A DNA stretch of 5,697 nucleotides from Fibrobacter sp. (GTDB taxonomy: Bacteria; Fibrobacterota; Fibrobacteria; Fibrobacterales; Fibrobacteraceae). The translations under genes and the position numbers were made by a program. The DNA lies in contig JABUUR010000226.1 of assembly GCA_021443065.1 (NCBI GenBank), positions 1 through 5,697 on the forward strand, in the 5' to 3' direction. This document shows positions 1-5,697 of this stretch, piece by piece (the stretch's first letter is position 1; the number at the start of each line of letters is the position of its first letter). Below the pieces are notes generated by a model that did no database searches, was not told the DNA's origin, and was given only the letters and a program-made list of their open reading frames with translations.

Positions 1-1226
1 TAAACCGCAATCTGCCTCTGGATGATTCCGTCCCAGCAGAAACATTCCGCAATGCGCTTGCGGGAGCCTGCCAGAAGACTGCGGACCAGTTCGGGGTCGG
101 CTGCCAGACGCTTAAAGGCATCCGCCAACGCCACGGGATTTTTCTCCGGAACCAGAAGTCCGCTTACTTTGTCTACAACTACGTCGGGAATGCCGCCCAC
201 GTTACTTGCCACAACGGGCAGGTTCAGTTCCATGGCCTCGATAAGGACAACGCCCAGGCCCTCGGTATCGCCCTTGCTGTCTACGATGGCGGGCAGCGTA
301 AAGACGTTTGCGTTTCTGTATTCGGCCTCTAGGGCCTCCGGCGAAAGCTTGCCCGTAAAGACGATTTCGCAGGGGCCGCCGTACTCGTTTCCGGTGATTG
401 CCTCGTCGGATGTGGCCATCTCGTGAGCCTCTCGTTTCAGTTCGTCGGTGAGGTCGCCCACGCCCACGATCCGGATTTCGAACTGGTCGGCGCTCAGGTA
501 CCTGGAGGCTTCAATCAGGTAGCGAATGCCCTTGCGCTCGATATGCCGCCCCACGAACAGAATCTTGAATTTGCCGTTGACTGGGTGTGTTTCGCAGTCT
601 TCTTCAGCGGCGGTCGCAGTGGTTGCACCAGAAGAAAGCGTGGTGCCGTAGGGACTCCATTCTACATCCACATTGCGCAGCGCCTTTATTTTAGAGGCGG
701 TAAAACTGGAGTTCGCAAAGACGGCCTGCGCCTGCCCGATGGCGAACTTCAGGAACGGTTTCACCCATTTCTTTTTGCGGATCAGGAGCAGTTCCGCCCC
801 ATGGAAATTCAGCACCAGGGGAATGCGAAAGACCTTGGCGGCGCCCAGTGCAATGAACGCGTGTGGGAAAGGCCAGTGGGCGTGGATCACGTCGGGCTTC
901 CACTGGCGACACAGCCTAAGGCAGCGGAAAAATCCGCTGATGACATAGGGGATGGCCAGCAGTTGCAGCCAGGGCTTCGAAGCCATCTTGCTGGGGGCGC
1001 CTTCCTCGTGGGTCAGCATTTCCCAGTCCCTGGGGGCGTACCTGAATCGGTTCACCTTCACGCCGTCGATTTCGTGGCTCTTTAGCCCCTTGTAGGCGGG
1101 GGCAAGGACTTGGACGTCTATGCCTGCGGCCTTGAGGTGGGCGACGGATGCACGGAGCCATGGGACTTCGGCGTCTTCATGAAAACGGGGGTACACAGAC
1201 CCGATGACTAAGACTTTCTTGACCAT
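1..1226 (-). CDS. GT-4 family (GT-B fold) glycosyltransferase, 3' end cut by window edge
   Basis: Translating the minus strand from ATG at 1226-1224 gives 408 uninterrupted codons to the window edge. The last two bases visible are TA, so the next codon is Tyr or a stop. An in-frame TAG at 1244-1242 with no start codon in between fixes this ATG. The N-terminal half starts MVKKVLVIGSVYPRF and has a PDVIHAHWPFPH segment (residues 111-122) and NFHGAE (140-145), typical of the acceptor domain. The C-terminal half has GRHIERKG (226-233), TGKLS (291-295) and the donor-site EX7E pair E322/E330 within TEGLGVVLIEAM, then PVVASNVGGIPDVV. The family transfers a sugar from a nucleotide-sugar to a glycan or lipid at the cytoplasmic membrane face; the substrate cannot be told. 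At 408 residues, with a Trp at 398 as at many family C-termini, it is nearly complete. It lies 21 bases after the 154-residue gene, probably in one operon. No clear Shine-Dalgarno precedes it. Confidence 0.93.
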   Translation of the reverse strand, partial: MVKKVLVIGSVYPRFHEDAEVPWLRASVAHLKAAGIDVQVLAPAYKGLKSHEIDGVKVNRFRYAPRDWEMLTHEEGAPSKMASKPWLQLLAIPYVISGFFRCLRLCRQWKPDVIHAHWPFPHAFIALGAAKVFRIPLVLNFHGAELLLIRKKKWVKPFLKFAIGQAQAVFANSSFTASKIKALRNVDVEWSPYGTTLSSGATTATAAEEDCETHPVNGKFKILFVGRHIERKGIRYLIEASRYLSADQFEIRIVGVGDLTDELKREAHEMATSDEAITGNEYGGPCEIVFTGKLSPEALEAEYRNANVFTLPAIVDSKGDTEGLGVVLIEAMELNLPVVASNVGGIPDVVVDKVSGLLVPEKNPVALADAFKRLAADPELVRSLLAGSRKRIAECFCWDGIIQRQIAV

Positions 1227-1247
1227 AACAGAGGCTGTACGCTACAT

Positions 1248-1712
1248 TTATGGGGTGGCGTTTTCATTCTGGACTGGGCCTGCGTTGTCCTGTATGCAGG
1301 CGGGGTATACGATGGGCCGTACCGCGTTGTCCAGCACTTTCTTGGCCTGCGTGAATCCACGGCTTTCGGACATCTGCTCGATGCGACCCTTGACCCGGTT
1401 CCAGCCTTCGATCTTGGAATCCAGCAAAAGCATGCCTATGCCGGAATCGTTTTCCAGCAGTCCGATGATGTCGCTTGCGCGGTTGCTCTTGTGGAGGGAG
1501 GCCAGGAACATTTCCCAGAAGGTAAAGTTGTCCTCGGGGGTGTCCAGTTGTTTTTTTACGTTTTCAAAGTCAAACTCGATGTAAACGAAGGAACTCTGGT
1601 CCTCATCGCTACGGATGATTTCCTCTTGGCAACGACGTTCAAATATTTCCCCTGTGTAGATAGAAATATCATACTTGTATTTTCCAATCAAATTAAAAAG
1701 CAGTTCTTTCAT
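1248..1712 (-). CDS. 154-residue protein, possible degenerate GGDEF-like domain
   Basis: A soluble protein with no signal peptide or membrane segment, and not a family I recognise by name. By eye the layout follows a diguanylate-cyclase GGDEF domain: ERRCQEEIIRS (25-35), then a strand SSFVYIEFDFENVKK (40-54) where cyclases have a 'LLDLDHFK'-type strand, then the helix EMFLASLHKSNRASDIIGLL (67-86), then MLLLDSKIEGW and a final helix. RASDIIGLL matches the usual RxSDxxxRL that leads into GGDEF, but here the signature is replaced by ENDSGI (87-92). Cyclase activity is therefore not expected. A regulatory or protein-binding role is possible. The last 20 residues look disordered. The gene is first in a probable operon with the glycosyltransferase and is divergent from the DUF4954 gene. 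No Shine-Dalgarno is seen before the ATG. The reading frame is well supported; the domain assignment is an inference of moderate to low certainty. Confidence 0.8.
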   Translation of the reverse strand: MKELLFNLIGKYKYDISIYTGEIFERRCQEEIIRSDEDQSSFVYIEFDFENVKKQLDTPEDNFTFWEMFLASLHKSNRASDIIGLLENDSGIGMLLLDSKIEGWNRVKGRIEQMSESRGFTQAKKVLDNAVRPIVYPACIQDNAGPVQNENATP

Positions 1713-1743
1713 CGGTGGGTAGAATTTAGTCTATTTTTACAGT
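1713..1743. promoter_or_regulatory. 31-bp divergent promoter region
   Basis: The only non-coding DNA between two divergent starts (minus ATG at 1712, plus ATG at 1744). On the plus strand, TCTATT (1730-1735) or TATTTT (1732-1737) could be a -10 box, with the ATG only 6 to 8 bases downstream, so the transcript would be leaderless or nearly so. The block AGTCTATTTTTACAGTATG (1728-1746) matches 16 of 19 bases at 4221-4239 before the BatD-like gene. On the minus strand, TAGACT or TAAATT (within 1723-1733) could serve the 154-residue gene. No convincing -35 is visible for either direction, and both would lie inside the opposite gene. Confidence 0.45.
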
Positions 1744-3627
1744 ATGCAGCGATTGTTGAAATTGAAAAAAGTCCTTAAGAACAGTGTTTTTGCCTCCGCC
1801 GTCGAAAATTTCAAGGGCATCAAGGCATCCACCGCAAAATGTCGTGCATTGACCGAGGCCGAAATTCAGGTGCTGGTCAAAAACGGGAACCGTTCCGAGT
1901 CGTGGTCCAAGGTGATGGTGGACCCGGACTTCGATCCTTCCCGTATTCACGGCTCTACTTTCGCTGGCAAAGTCTACCTTCCGCGATTCTTCGGCACATT
2001 GCTTTTGCCGGGGGATATTTCCTACCCCACGGGCATCTACGACAGTTTCGTCCACAATTGCATTATCGAGAACGCCTTGATCTACCGCGTGGCCATGCTG
2101 TCCAACGAGTTGATCCGCGTGGGGGCCGTGGTGCAGAATGTGGGTTCCCTGGTGAGCAGCGGCAAGATCAACTACATGATCGGCACCTCCATGGCCGTGG
2201 GTAACGAGATGGGCGGCCGTAGCCTGTTGGTTTTCCCCGAAATCACCATGGACCTGGTAGAAACACAGTTGTTCCACAAGCCCGATGCCGAGGTGGCCAA
2301 GTCCTTTGCCGACCAGTTGCAAGTCTATCGTGAAGATACCGCACTGCCCTTTGGCGTGGTGGGCAAGGGTGCGGTGGTTTCCAACACCAACATTGTCCGC
2401 AACAGTTGGATTGGAGCCCATGCCCGTGTCGAAGGCGCGTCTAAAATTCGTAACTCCGTGATCCTCAGTTCCCTTGAAGAATCCAGCCACATCTACGATT
2501 CCGTGATTCTTGAAAATTCCGATGTGCAGATGGGTGTGACCATCCATACCGGTGCAGAGGTCCAAGGCTCCCTCATCATGAGCCGGACCAAGGTATCCTG
2601 CAAGGCCATCGTCAAGTCTTCGATTATCGCCCCCTGCTGCCACATCGAGGAGGGCGAGGTGAACAGTTCCTTCATGGGGCCCCTGACGCAGATGCATCAC
2701 CATTCCCTGTTGATTGCCGCCCTGTGGCCCGAGGGTTGCGGAAACCTGGGGTATGGTGCCAATGTGGGGAGCAACCATACCGGCCGCATGCCGGACCAGG
2801 AGGTGATGCCGGGCCAGGGGATGTTCTTTGGCCTCGGGGTGAATATCAAGTTCCCGGCCAATTACTGCGAGTCTCCCTTCACGTTGATTGCCTCTGGCGT
2901 TACCACATTGCCCCAGAGGGTCAAGTTCCCCTTCTCCCTCATTCGCCCCGGCGATCCGCAACTTGTGGGTGTCCCTGCGAAGTTGAACGAAATTGTCCCG
3001 GGCTGGAATTACGAGCGCAACGCCTACGCCCTGGACCGCAACGCCTACAAGTATTCCATCCGCGGAAAGGGCGTGGTCCCTGCAACCTTCGGCAACATAT
3101 TCAACGCCGAAACGGTGCGTGCGGTTTACGATGCCTACTGCCGTCTGCAGGTCAGTGTCGTACGGGATGTGTACACCAAGGAACATATCGACGGTCTCGG
3201 TGAAAACTTCCTTCGGGAACGAGTCCGCCAGCAGGCCATTCACACCTACGCCGAATACATGGAACGCCGCGTGCTGGATGCCATCATCACCCTGGTGGAC
3301 GGGGACTGTTCCTTGCAGAACCAGCCCGTAAAAGAACTGCGTCGCATGATTACCACGGATGCCAACAAGGACATTGTGCGCATTGTTTCGCTTCCGGATT
3401 CCTTTGAGGAACTGGTCAAGCGCTACCGACAGGTGGAAAAGGATTGGTTCGAGCGTGTGTCCCATGGTCTGGACAAGGACCAGGACCGCGGTCGCGAGAT
3501 CTTCGACGACTACGACGACGCCCATCCCCTGGACAAGGGCTTTACGGAATGGGAAAAGTCCCGGGTCGAAGAAAAGTTCCGCAGGCTCATTGCCATTGCC
3601 AAGGCTGTCAAGCCAGAACCGCAGTAA
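1744..3627 (+). CDS. DUF4954 family protein with left-handed beta-helix
   Basis: A 627-residue cytoplasmic protein of the DUF4954 family, which I recognise from Bacteroidetes and spirochaete relatives; its function is unproven. A basic N-terminal extension of about 33 residues precedes RALTEAEI, where the family usually begins. From about residue 73 to 395 the chain has repeated short strands ending in small hydrophobics (VVGKGAVVSNTNIVRNSWIGAHARVEG, SVILENSDVQMGVTIHTGAEVQGS), the hexapeptide pattern of left-handed beta-helices in sugar-nucleotide acyl- and nucleotidyltransferases. The conserved core is HHHSLLIAALWPEG (318-331), GANVGSNHTGRMPDQE (338-353) and GMFFGLGVNIKFPAN (359-373). Residues about 420-627 are charged and helical. 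A ligand site rich in His, Asn and Asp is likely, but the substrate is unknown. The start is the only ATG close to the promoter-like block. The M48-type protease gene follows 10 bases after the stop. Confidence 0.93.
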   Translation: MQRLLKLKKVLKNSVFASAVENFKGIKASTAKCRALTEAEIQVLVKNGNRSESWSKVMVDPDFDPSRIHGSTFAGKVYLPRFFGTLLLPGDISYPTGIYDSFVHNCIIENALIYRVAMLSNELIRVGAVVQNVGSLVSSGKINYMIGTSMAVGNEMGGRSLLVFPEITMDLVETQLFHKPDAEVAKSFADQLQVYREDTALPFGVVGKGAVVSNTNIVRNSWIGAHARVEGASKIRNSVILSSLEESSHIYDSVILENSDVQMGVTIHTGAEVQGSLIMSRTKVSCKAIVKSSIIAPCCHIEEGEVNSSFMGPLTQMHHHSLLIAALWPEGCGNLGYGANVGSNHTGRMPDQEVMPGQGMFFGLGVNIKFPANYCESPFTLIASGVTTLPQRVKFPFSLIRPGDPQLVGVPAKLNEIVPGWNYERNAYALDRNAYKYSIRGKGVVPATFGNIFNAETVRAVYDAYCRLQVSVVRDVYTKEHIDGLGENFLRERVRQQAIHTYAEYMERRVLDAIITLVDGDCSLQNQPVKELRRMITTDANKDIVRIVSLPDSFEELVKRYRQVEKDWFERVSHGLDKDQDRGREIFDDYDDAHPLDKGFTEWEKSRVEEKFRRLIAIAKAVKPEPQ

Positions 3628-3637
3628 GGGCCGTGCA
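3625..3637 (+). promoter_or_regulatory. Ribosome binding site deciding the M48 protease start
   Basis: TAAGGG (3625-3630) includes the stop codon of the DUF4954 gene and lies 7 bases before ATG 3638, a normal Shine-Dalgarno spacing. The protease frame stays open far upstream, inside the DUF4954 gene, so this site and the protein family pattern decide the start. The overlap of stop codon and ribosome binding site suggests coupled translation. Confidence 0.6.
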
Positions 3638-4189
3638 ATGATTTGGCTCATCACCTTGTTGATTATGGAAGTGGTCCTCAAGAGCGTTCTTGAGGTTCGC
3701 GAACGGCGCTCTACCCAGGTGAGAGGCGGCGTCTTTGCGATACTTCGGATCGTTCCGTTGCTGAATGACTTTGTGCCTCTGCCGGAACATCGCAAGGACC
3801 CCGAAAGCGGAAAGTTCGCCGCCGCCCACGAAGAAGCCCACAAGAAGCTGCACCATGGACTGCTCCGCAACATGGTGAAGGTCGTTATGCTTTTTTTGTC
3901 GTTGGGCATAATTGCCCTGGTGGTGGGCCGCTATGGAATGCCTTTCTGGATTGCCATTTTGTGGCTCCATTTGGCGGCGATTCCCGGCCGCATTGTTTTC
4001 CATACCTATTGCTGGGGGCAGGAACTGGAGGCGGACCGCTATGCCTTTGAACATGTGGAAAAGAACATTGCGAAAAATGCCCTGCGCAACCTGGTGGAAT
4101 GCGAAATCCCCTATACGCCGTTTTTTGCCTTGATGTATCGGGAACATCCCACTGCCGCCGTTCGCCGCAAGAGGCTGTTGGGAAAATAG
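3638..4189 (+). CDS. Small membrane M48-type zinc metalloprotease
   Basis: A 183-residue protein with the signature of gluzincin peptidases of the M48 (HtpX/Ste24) group. The zinc and catalytic motif HEEAH is at residues 64-68, and the third ligand E129 lies in QELEADRYAFE (ExxAD, 129-133). A C-terminal REHPTAAVRRKRL (168-180) matches the HP...R segment near the end of M48 domains. Two hydrophobic segments (about 80-97 and 101-121) lie between HEEAH and ELEAD, as in HtpX, and residues 1-18 may form another. The protein should sit in the inner membrane with its active site facing the cytoplasm, where the family degrades or trims membrane proteins. It is much shorter than HtpX (about 290 residues), so it is a minimal core. 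It follows the DUF4954 gene by 10 bases, so a shared operon is likely; the functional link is unknown. All key residues are present, so activity is plausible. Confidence 0.85.
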   Translation: MIWLITLLIMEVVLKSVLEVRERRSTQVRGGVFAILRIVPLLNDFVPLPEHRKDPESGKFAAAHEEAHKKLHHGLLRNMVKVVMLFLSLGIIALVVGRYGMPFWIAILWLHLAAIPGRIVFHTYCWGQELEADRYAFEHVEKNIAKNALRNLVECEIPYTPFFALMYREHPTAAVRRKRLLGK

Positions 4190-4236
4190 CCGGTGCCGGG
4201 TGTTTTTAAAATTTCTTTTTAGTATATTCTTGCAGT
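4190..4236 (+). promoter_or_regulatory. Promoter of the BatD-like gene, near-leaderless
   Basis: An AT-rich gap of 47 bases. TATATT (4223-4228) is a good -10 box and ends 8 bases before ATG 4237, so transcription would start at or within about 3 bases of the start codon. No Shine-Dalgarno is present, which fits a leaderless message. A possible -35 (TGTTTT, 4201-4206) is weak. The block 4221-4239 matches 1728-1746 at 16 of 19 bases. CCGGTGCCGG just after the protease stop is too short a hairpin to call a terminator. Confidence 0.55.
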
Positions 4237-5184
4237 ATGAAAAATCATCTTGTCTCTCGTCTGTGTGTTTTGGCCACCCTGTGCGCCTTGCCTTCGTTCG
4301 CCTTTGACGTAAGTGTCAAGGCCAACGTGGAAAACGCCCAGGTTTTTATCGGCGACATGTTCAACTACGAAATCGCCGTGACCGCACCCGAAAACGCCGT
4401 GGTGGACTTGCCCAGTTTTGTGGGGAATCTTGGAAACTTTGAAGTGAAGGAAATGAAGAACGAGCGCATCACCGAGGGCATGCCCAAGGGGACGGCCAAG
4501 TTCACGTGGCTTGCCACGCTCAACACCTTCGTAAGCGGTGACTTTATGATTGCTCCCCAGCAGGTGGTGGCCGTGGTGGGCAAGGACACGGTAAGGACAA
4601 ATACGGATCCTGTGGCGCTTAAGGTGGCGAACCGCACTACCGGCGAGGAGACCGATATTCTTGAAGTCGAAGAACCTATGGCGGACCCCCGTATGCCTCA
4701 GTGGGTGATTATTGCGTTGTGCGTCTTGGGAGCCGCCGTGCTTGTGCTGCTTGGATGGCTTTTGCACAAGAAGTTCCGCAAGCAGGGCGAGGCCCCGCGG
4801 CTACCCCCTTACGAGGAGGCTGTGCTTTCTCTCAAGGAACTGCGCAATCGCAATTACCTTGCCGAAGGAAACCAGGGCGACTACTTTATGTCCATGGGCT
4901 TTATTACACGCCGTTACATCCAGCGTCGTTTCGAGGTGGACATCCTGGATGCCACCACCGCTGAACTCAAGCAGCGCATGGCCCACGTGGTGGGCCTGCC
5001 CCAGGCCTACAAGGAATCTGTGGTGACGCTTGCTGTAGAAACGGAGCCTGTGAAATTTGCCAAGATGAAACTGGACGGCGAACGCTGCCGCTTCTGGGAC
5101 GAGTGGGCCGACCATCTGCTCCAGGATACAAAGCCTACCCCCGAAGAAGAACAGGCGAAAAAACAGGAATCCAGGAAATCCTGA
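4237..5184 (+). CDS. BatD-like membrane protein with DUF4381-like cytoplasmic domain
   Basis: A 315-residue single-pass membrane protein. Residues 1-22 are a signal peptide (KNH, hydrophobic core, cleavage after PSFA). Residues about 24-145 form an extracytoplasmic Ig-like region: VSVKANVENAQVFIGDMFNYEIAVTAP, GNLGNFEV and FVSGDFMIAPQQV match the BatD pattern of 'vGd...y.l.v.ap', 'lGpFev' and 'tGeyti.p'. TDILEVEEP (174-182 in BatD terms, here about 139-147) precedes the membrane segment (about 156-176), which is followed by a basic stop-transfer HKKFRK. The cytoplasmic part has the DUF4381-like helical pattern: EAVLSLKELRNRNYL, DYFMSMGFITRRYIQRRF, DATTAELKQRM, RFWDEWADHLL. The tail is charged and probably disordered. 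BatD proteins usually occur with MoxR ATPase and VWA-domain BatA/BatB genes and were linked to aerotolerance. None of those are visible here, so its role is inferred only. It appears to be a single-gene unit, followed by a peroxidase gene. Confidence 0.85.
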   Translation: MKNHLVSRLCVLATLCALPSFAFDVSVKANVENAQVFIGDMFNYEIAVTAPENAVVDLPSFVGNLGNFEVKEMKNERITEGMPKGTAKFTWLATLNTFVSGDFMIAPQQVVAVVGKDTVRTNTDPVALKVANRTTGEETDILEVEEPMADPRMPQWVIIALCVLGAAVLVLLGWLLHKKFRKQGEAPRLPPYEEAVLSLKELRNRNYLAEGNQGDYFMSMGFITRRYIQRRFEVDILDATTAELKQRMAHVVGLPQAYKESVVTLAVETEPVKFAKMKLDGERCRFWDEWADHLLQDTKPTPEEEQAKKQESRKS

Positions 5185-5205
5185 AATCCGTGGATTTATT
5201 TTTTT
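5184..5205 (+). terminator. Weak possible intrinsic terminator after the BatD-like gene
   Basis: AAATC (5184-5188) can pair with GATTT (5193-5197) around a 4-base loop, followed by seven T residues (5199-5205). An alternative stem uses AAATCC (5176-5181) with GGATTT (5192-5197). Both stems are short and AT-rich, so this is a tentative call, supported mainly by the T-run and by the new promoter just downstream. Confidence 0.35.
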
Positions 5206-5211
5206 CCCCTA

Positions 5212-5240
5212 TTGACATTTTGTTGTAACTAGTATATATT
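5212..5240 (+). promoter_or_regulatory. Sigma-70 type promoter of the reverse rubrerythrin gene
   Basis: TTGACA (5212-5217) is a perfect -35 box, followed by 17 bases and TATATT (5235-5240), one base from the TATAAT consensus. Transcription should start around 5246-5248, leaving a leader of about 120 bases before ATG 5369. This is the strongest promoter visible in the window, as expected for an abundant stress protein held in check by a repressor. Confidence 0.85.
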
Positions 5241-5257
5241 TGTAATTATTACAAATA
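5237..5257. promoter_or_regulatory. Fur-family (PerR-like) operator, 21-bp perfect palindrome
   Basis: TTGTAATTATTACAA (5240-5254) is a 7-1-7 inverted repeat centred on T5247, and three more paired bases on each side (5237-5239, 5255-5257) extend it to a perfect 10-1-10 palindrome. The core differs from the Bacillus PerR box TTATAATNATTATAA at one position per half, and from the Zur box TCGTAATNATTACGA also at one per half. The repeat overlaps the -10 box and the likely transcription start, so bound repressor would block RNA polymerase. The peroxidase gene downstream favours PerR over Zur or Fur. The regulator gene itself is not in the window. Confidence 0.75.
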
Positions 5258-5309
5258 ATAGGGCGAATACCGGGTGAGCGGATTGCTTGCCATAGCCCAA
5301 AATCAACCC

Positions 5310-5362
5310 GCGCATGGTTTTACCATAGGCCAGCGCACAACCTTGGCGAGATGCCAAAGGAG
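5310..5362 (+). promoter_or_regulatory. Structured leader with ribosome binding site inside a hairpin
   Basis: AAAGGAG (5356-5362) is a strong Shine-Dalgarno 6 bases before ATG 5369. CCTTGGC (5341-5347) can pair with GCCAAAGG (5353-5360), with one bulged A and a GAGAT loop, which would hide most of that site. Upstream, ATGGT (5314-5318) and ACCAT (5322-5326) form a second stem, which GCGC at 5310-5313 and 5333-5336 may extend. An in-frame ATG at 5351 lies inside the first hairpin and is upstream of the Shine-Dalgarno, so 5369 is the better start. Confidence 0.5.
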
Positions 5363-5368
5363 AAGAAT

Positions 5369-5697
5369 ATGAAGGTCTGGAAGTGCAAAGTTTGCGGTTA
5401 CATCCACATGGGCGAAGAAGCTCCGGAAGAATGCCCCCTCTGCAAGGCAAAGAAGTCCGCATTCGTCTGCGAAGGTGAATCTGTAGCCGCCGCTGCATCC
5501 AACGGTGCAAAGCTCGTAAAGACTGTTTTCGCCGACGAACACAAGGTGGGCATTGCCCAGGGCCTCGACGCAGAAGTCGTTCAGGGACTTCGCGAAAACT
5601 TCAACGGTGAATGCTGCGAAGTGGGCATGTACCTTGCAATGAGCCGCCAGGCCGACCGCGAAGGCTACCCCGAAGTGGCCGAAGCCTACAAGCGCAT
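5369..5697 (+). CDS. Reverse rubrerythrin / NADH peroxidase, 3' end cut by window edge
   Basis: The first 109 codons of a protein whose rubredoxin-like domain comes before the ferritin-like diiron domain. The FeS4 site is C6-x2-C9 and C22-x2-C25, with the short 12-residue spacing of rubrerythrins, in [12 protein letters not shown]...ECPLC. After a linker (about 35-48) the four-helix domain begins. E81, seven residues before Y88, matches the first iron-ligand Glu of rubrerythrins. [23 protein letters not shown] is the hallmark of the clostridial reverse rubrerythrins that reduce hydrogen peroxide with electrons from NADH through a reductase. The later Glu and His ligands lie beyond the edge. 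The protein acts in the cytoplasm as a peroxide scavenger in anaerobes. The start has a strong Shine-Dalgarno. Expression is probably controlled by the PerR-like operator at 5237-5257. Confidence 0.93.
   Translation, partial: MKVWKCKVCGYIHMGEEAPEECPLCKAKKSAFVCEGESVAAAASNGAKLVKTVFADEHKVGIAQGLDAEVVQGLRENFNGECCEVGMYLAMSRQADREGYPEVAEAYKR

Noticed and set aside
22..1085. Plus-strand open frames of 134 and 220 codons
   Set aside because: They are antisense to the glycosyltransferase, which has clear family motifs along its length; the plus-strand products show none.
1726..3909. Open frame of 727 codons on the minus strand, opposite the DUF4954 gene
   Set aside because: Its translation is low-complexity His/Gly/Val-rich with no recognisable domain. 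It arises from the strong codon bias of the plus-strand gene, whose protein matches a known family throughout.
4190..4206. Terminator after the protease gene
   Set aside because: CCGGTGCCGG followed by GTGTTTTT can form only a 3-bp stem with a 4-base loop, too weak to call.
4237..4302. Lipoprotein signal in the BatD-like protein
   Set aside because: The candidate Cys16 is preceded by A-T-L, not the small residue a lipobox needs at -1. A normal signal peptidase I site after SFA fits better.
5171..5182. CAGGAAATCCTG near-palindrome at the end of the BatD-like gene
   Set aside because: It is inside the coding end, has a 2-base centre that cannot form an RNA loop, and has no partner copy elsewhere in the window.
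5274..5372. GTG-started 32-codon frame in the peroxidase leader, ending in an ATGA overlap with ATG 5369
   Set aside because: It has no ribosome binding site before the GTG, and it uses ATA, AGA and AGG codons that the neighbouring genes avoid. It is probably a chance frame, though the overlap would fit translational coupling.

Overview
The window reads as chromosomal DNA of an anaerobic bacterium, most likely Fibrobacter or a close relative. This is inferred from the mix of genes: a large DUF4954 beta-helix protein, a BatD-like membrane protein, and a rubredoxin-first ('reverse') rubrerythrin typical of anaerobes. Two starts also lie almost directly on their -10 boxes. No taxonomic search was possible. 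No mobile element, tRNA, rRNA or CRISPR array was seen, and there is no gap over 300 bases without a gene.

Left part (1-1712, minus strand): a two-gene unit. The first gene (1248-1712) encodes a 154-residue protein that looks like a degenerate GGDEF-type domain without the catalytic signature. It is followed 21 bases later by a GT-4 family (GT-B fold) glycosyltransferase that runs off the left edge. A 31-bp divergent gap (1713-1743) separates this unit from the plus-strand genes.

Middle (1744-4189, plus strand): a DUF4954 protein with a long left-handed beta-helix is followed 10 bases later by a small membrane M48-type zinc protease (183 residues, HEEAH ... ELEAD). They are probably one operon. 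From 4237 a second transcription unit encodes a BatD-like protein: signal peptide, periplasmic Ig-like region, one membrane segment and a cytoplasmic helical domain. Its start region shares a 16-of-19-base block with the start region of the DUF4954 gene, consistent with nearly leaderless transcripts.

Right part (5185-5697): a weak terminator, then a clear sigma-70 promoter (TTGACA, 17 bases, TATATT). A perfect 21-bp palindrome with a Fur/PerR-type 7-1-7 core overlaps its -10 box. A leader of about 120 bases follows, with a hairpin that can cover the ribosome binding site, and then the start of a reverse rubrerythrin/NADH peroxidase gene, cut by the right edge. The best-supported new point is that this peroxide-scavenging gene appears to be controlled by a PerR-like repressor.
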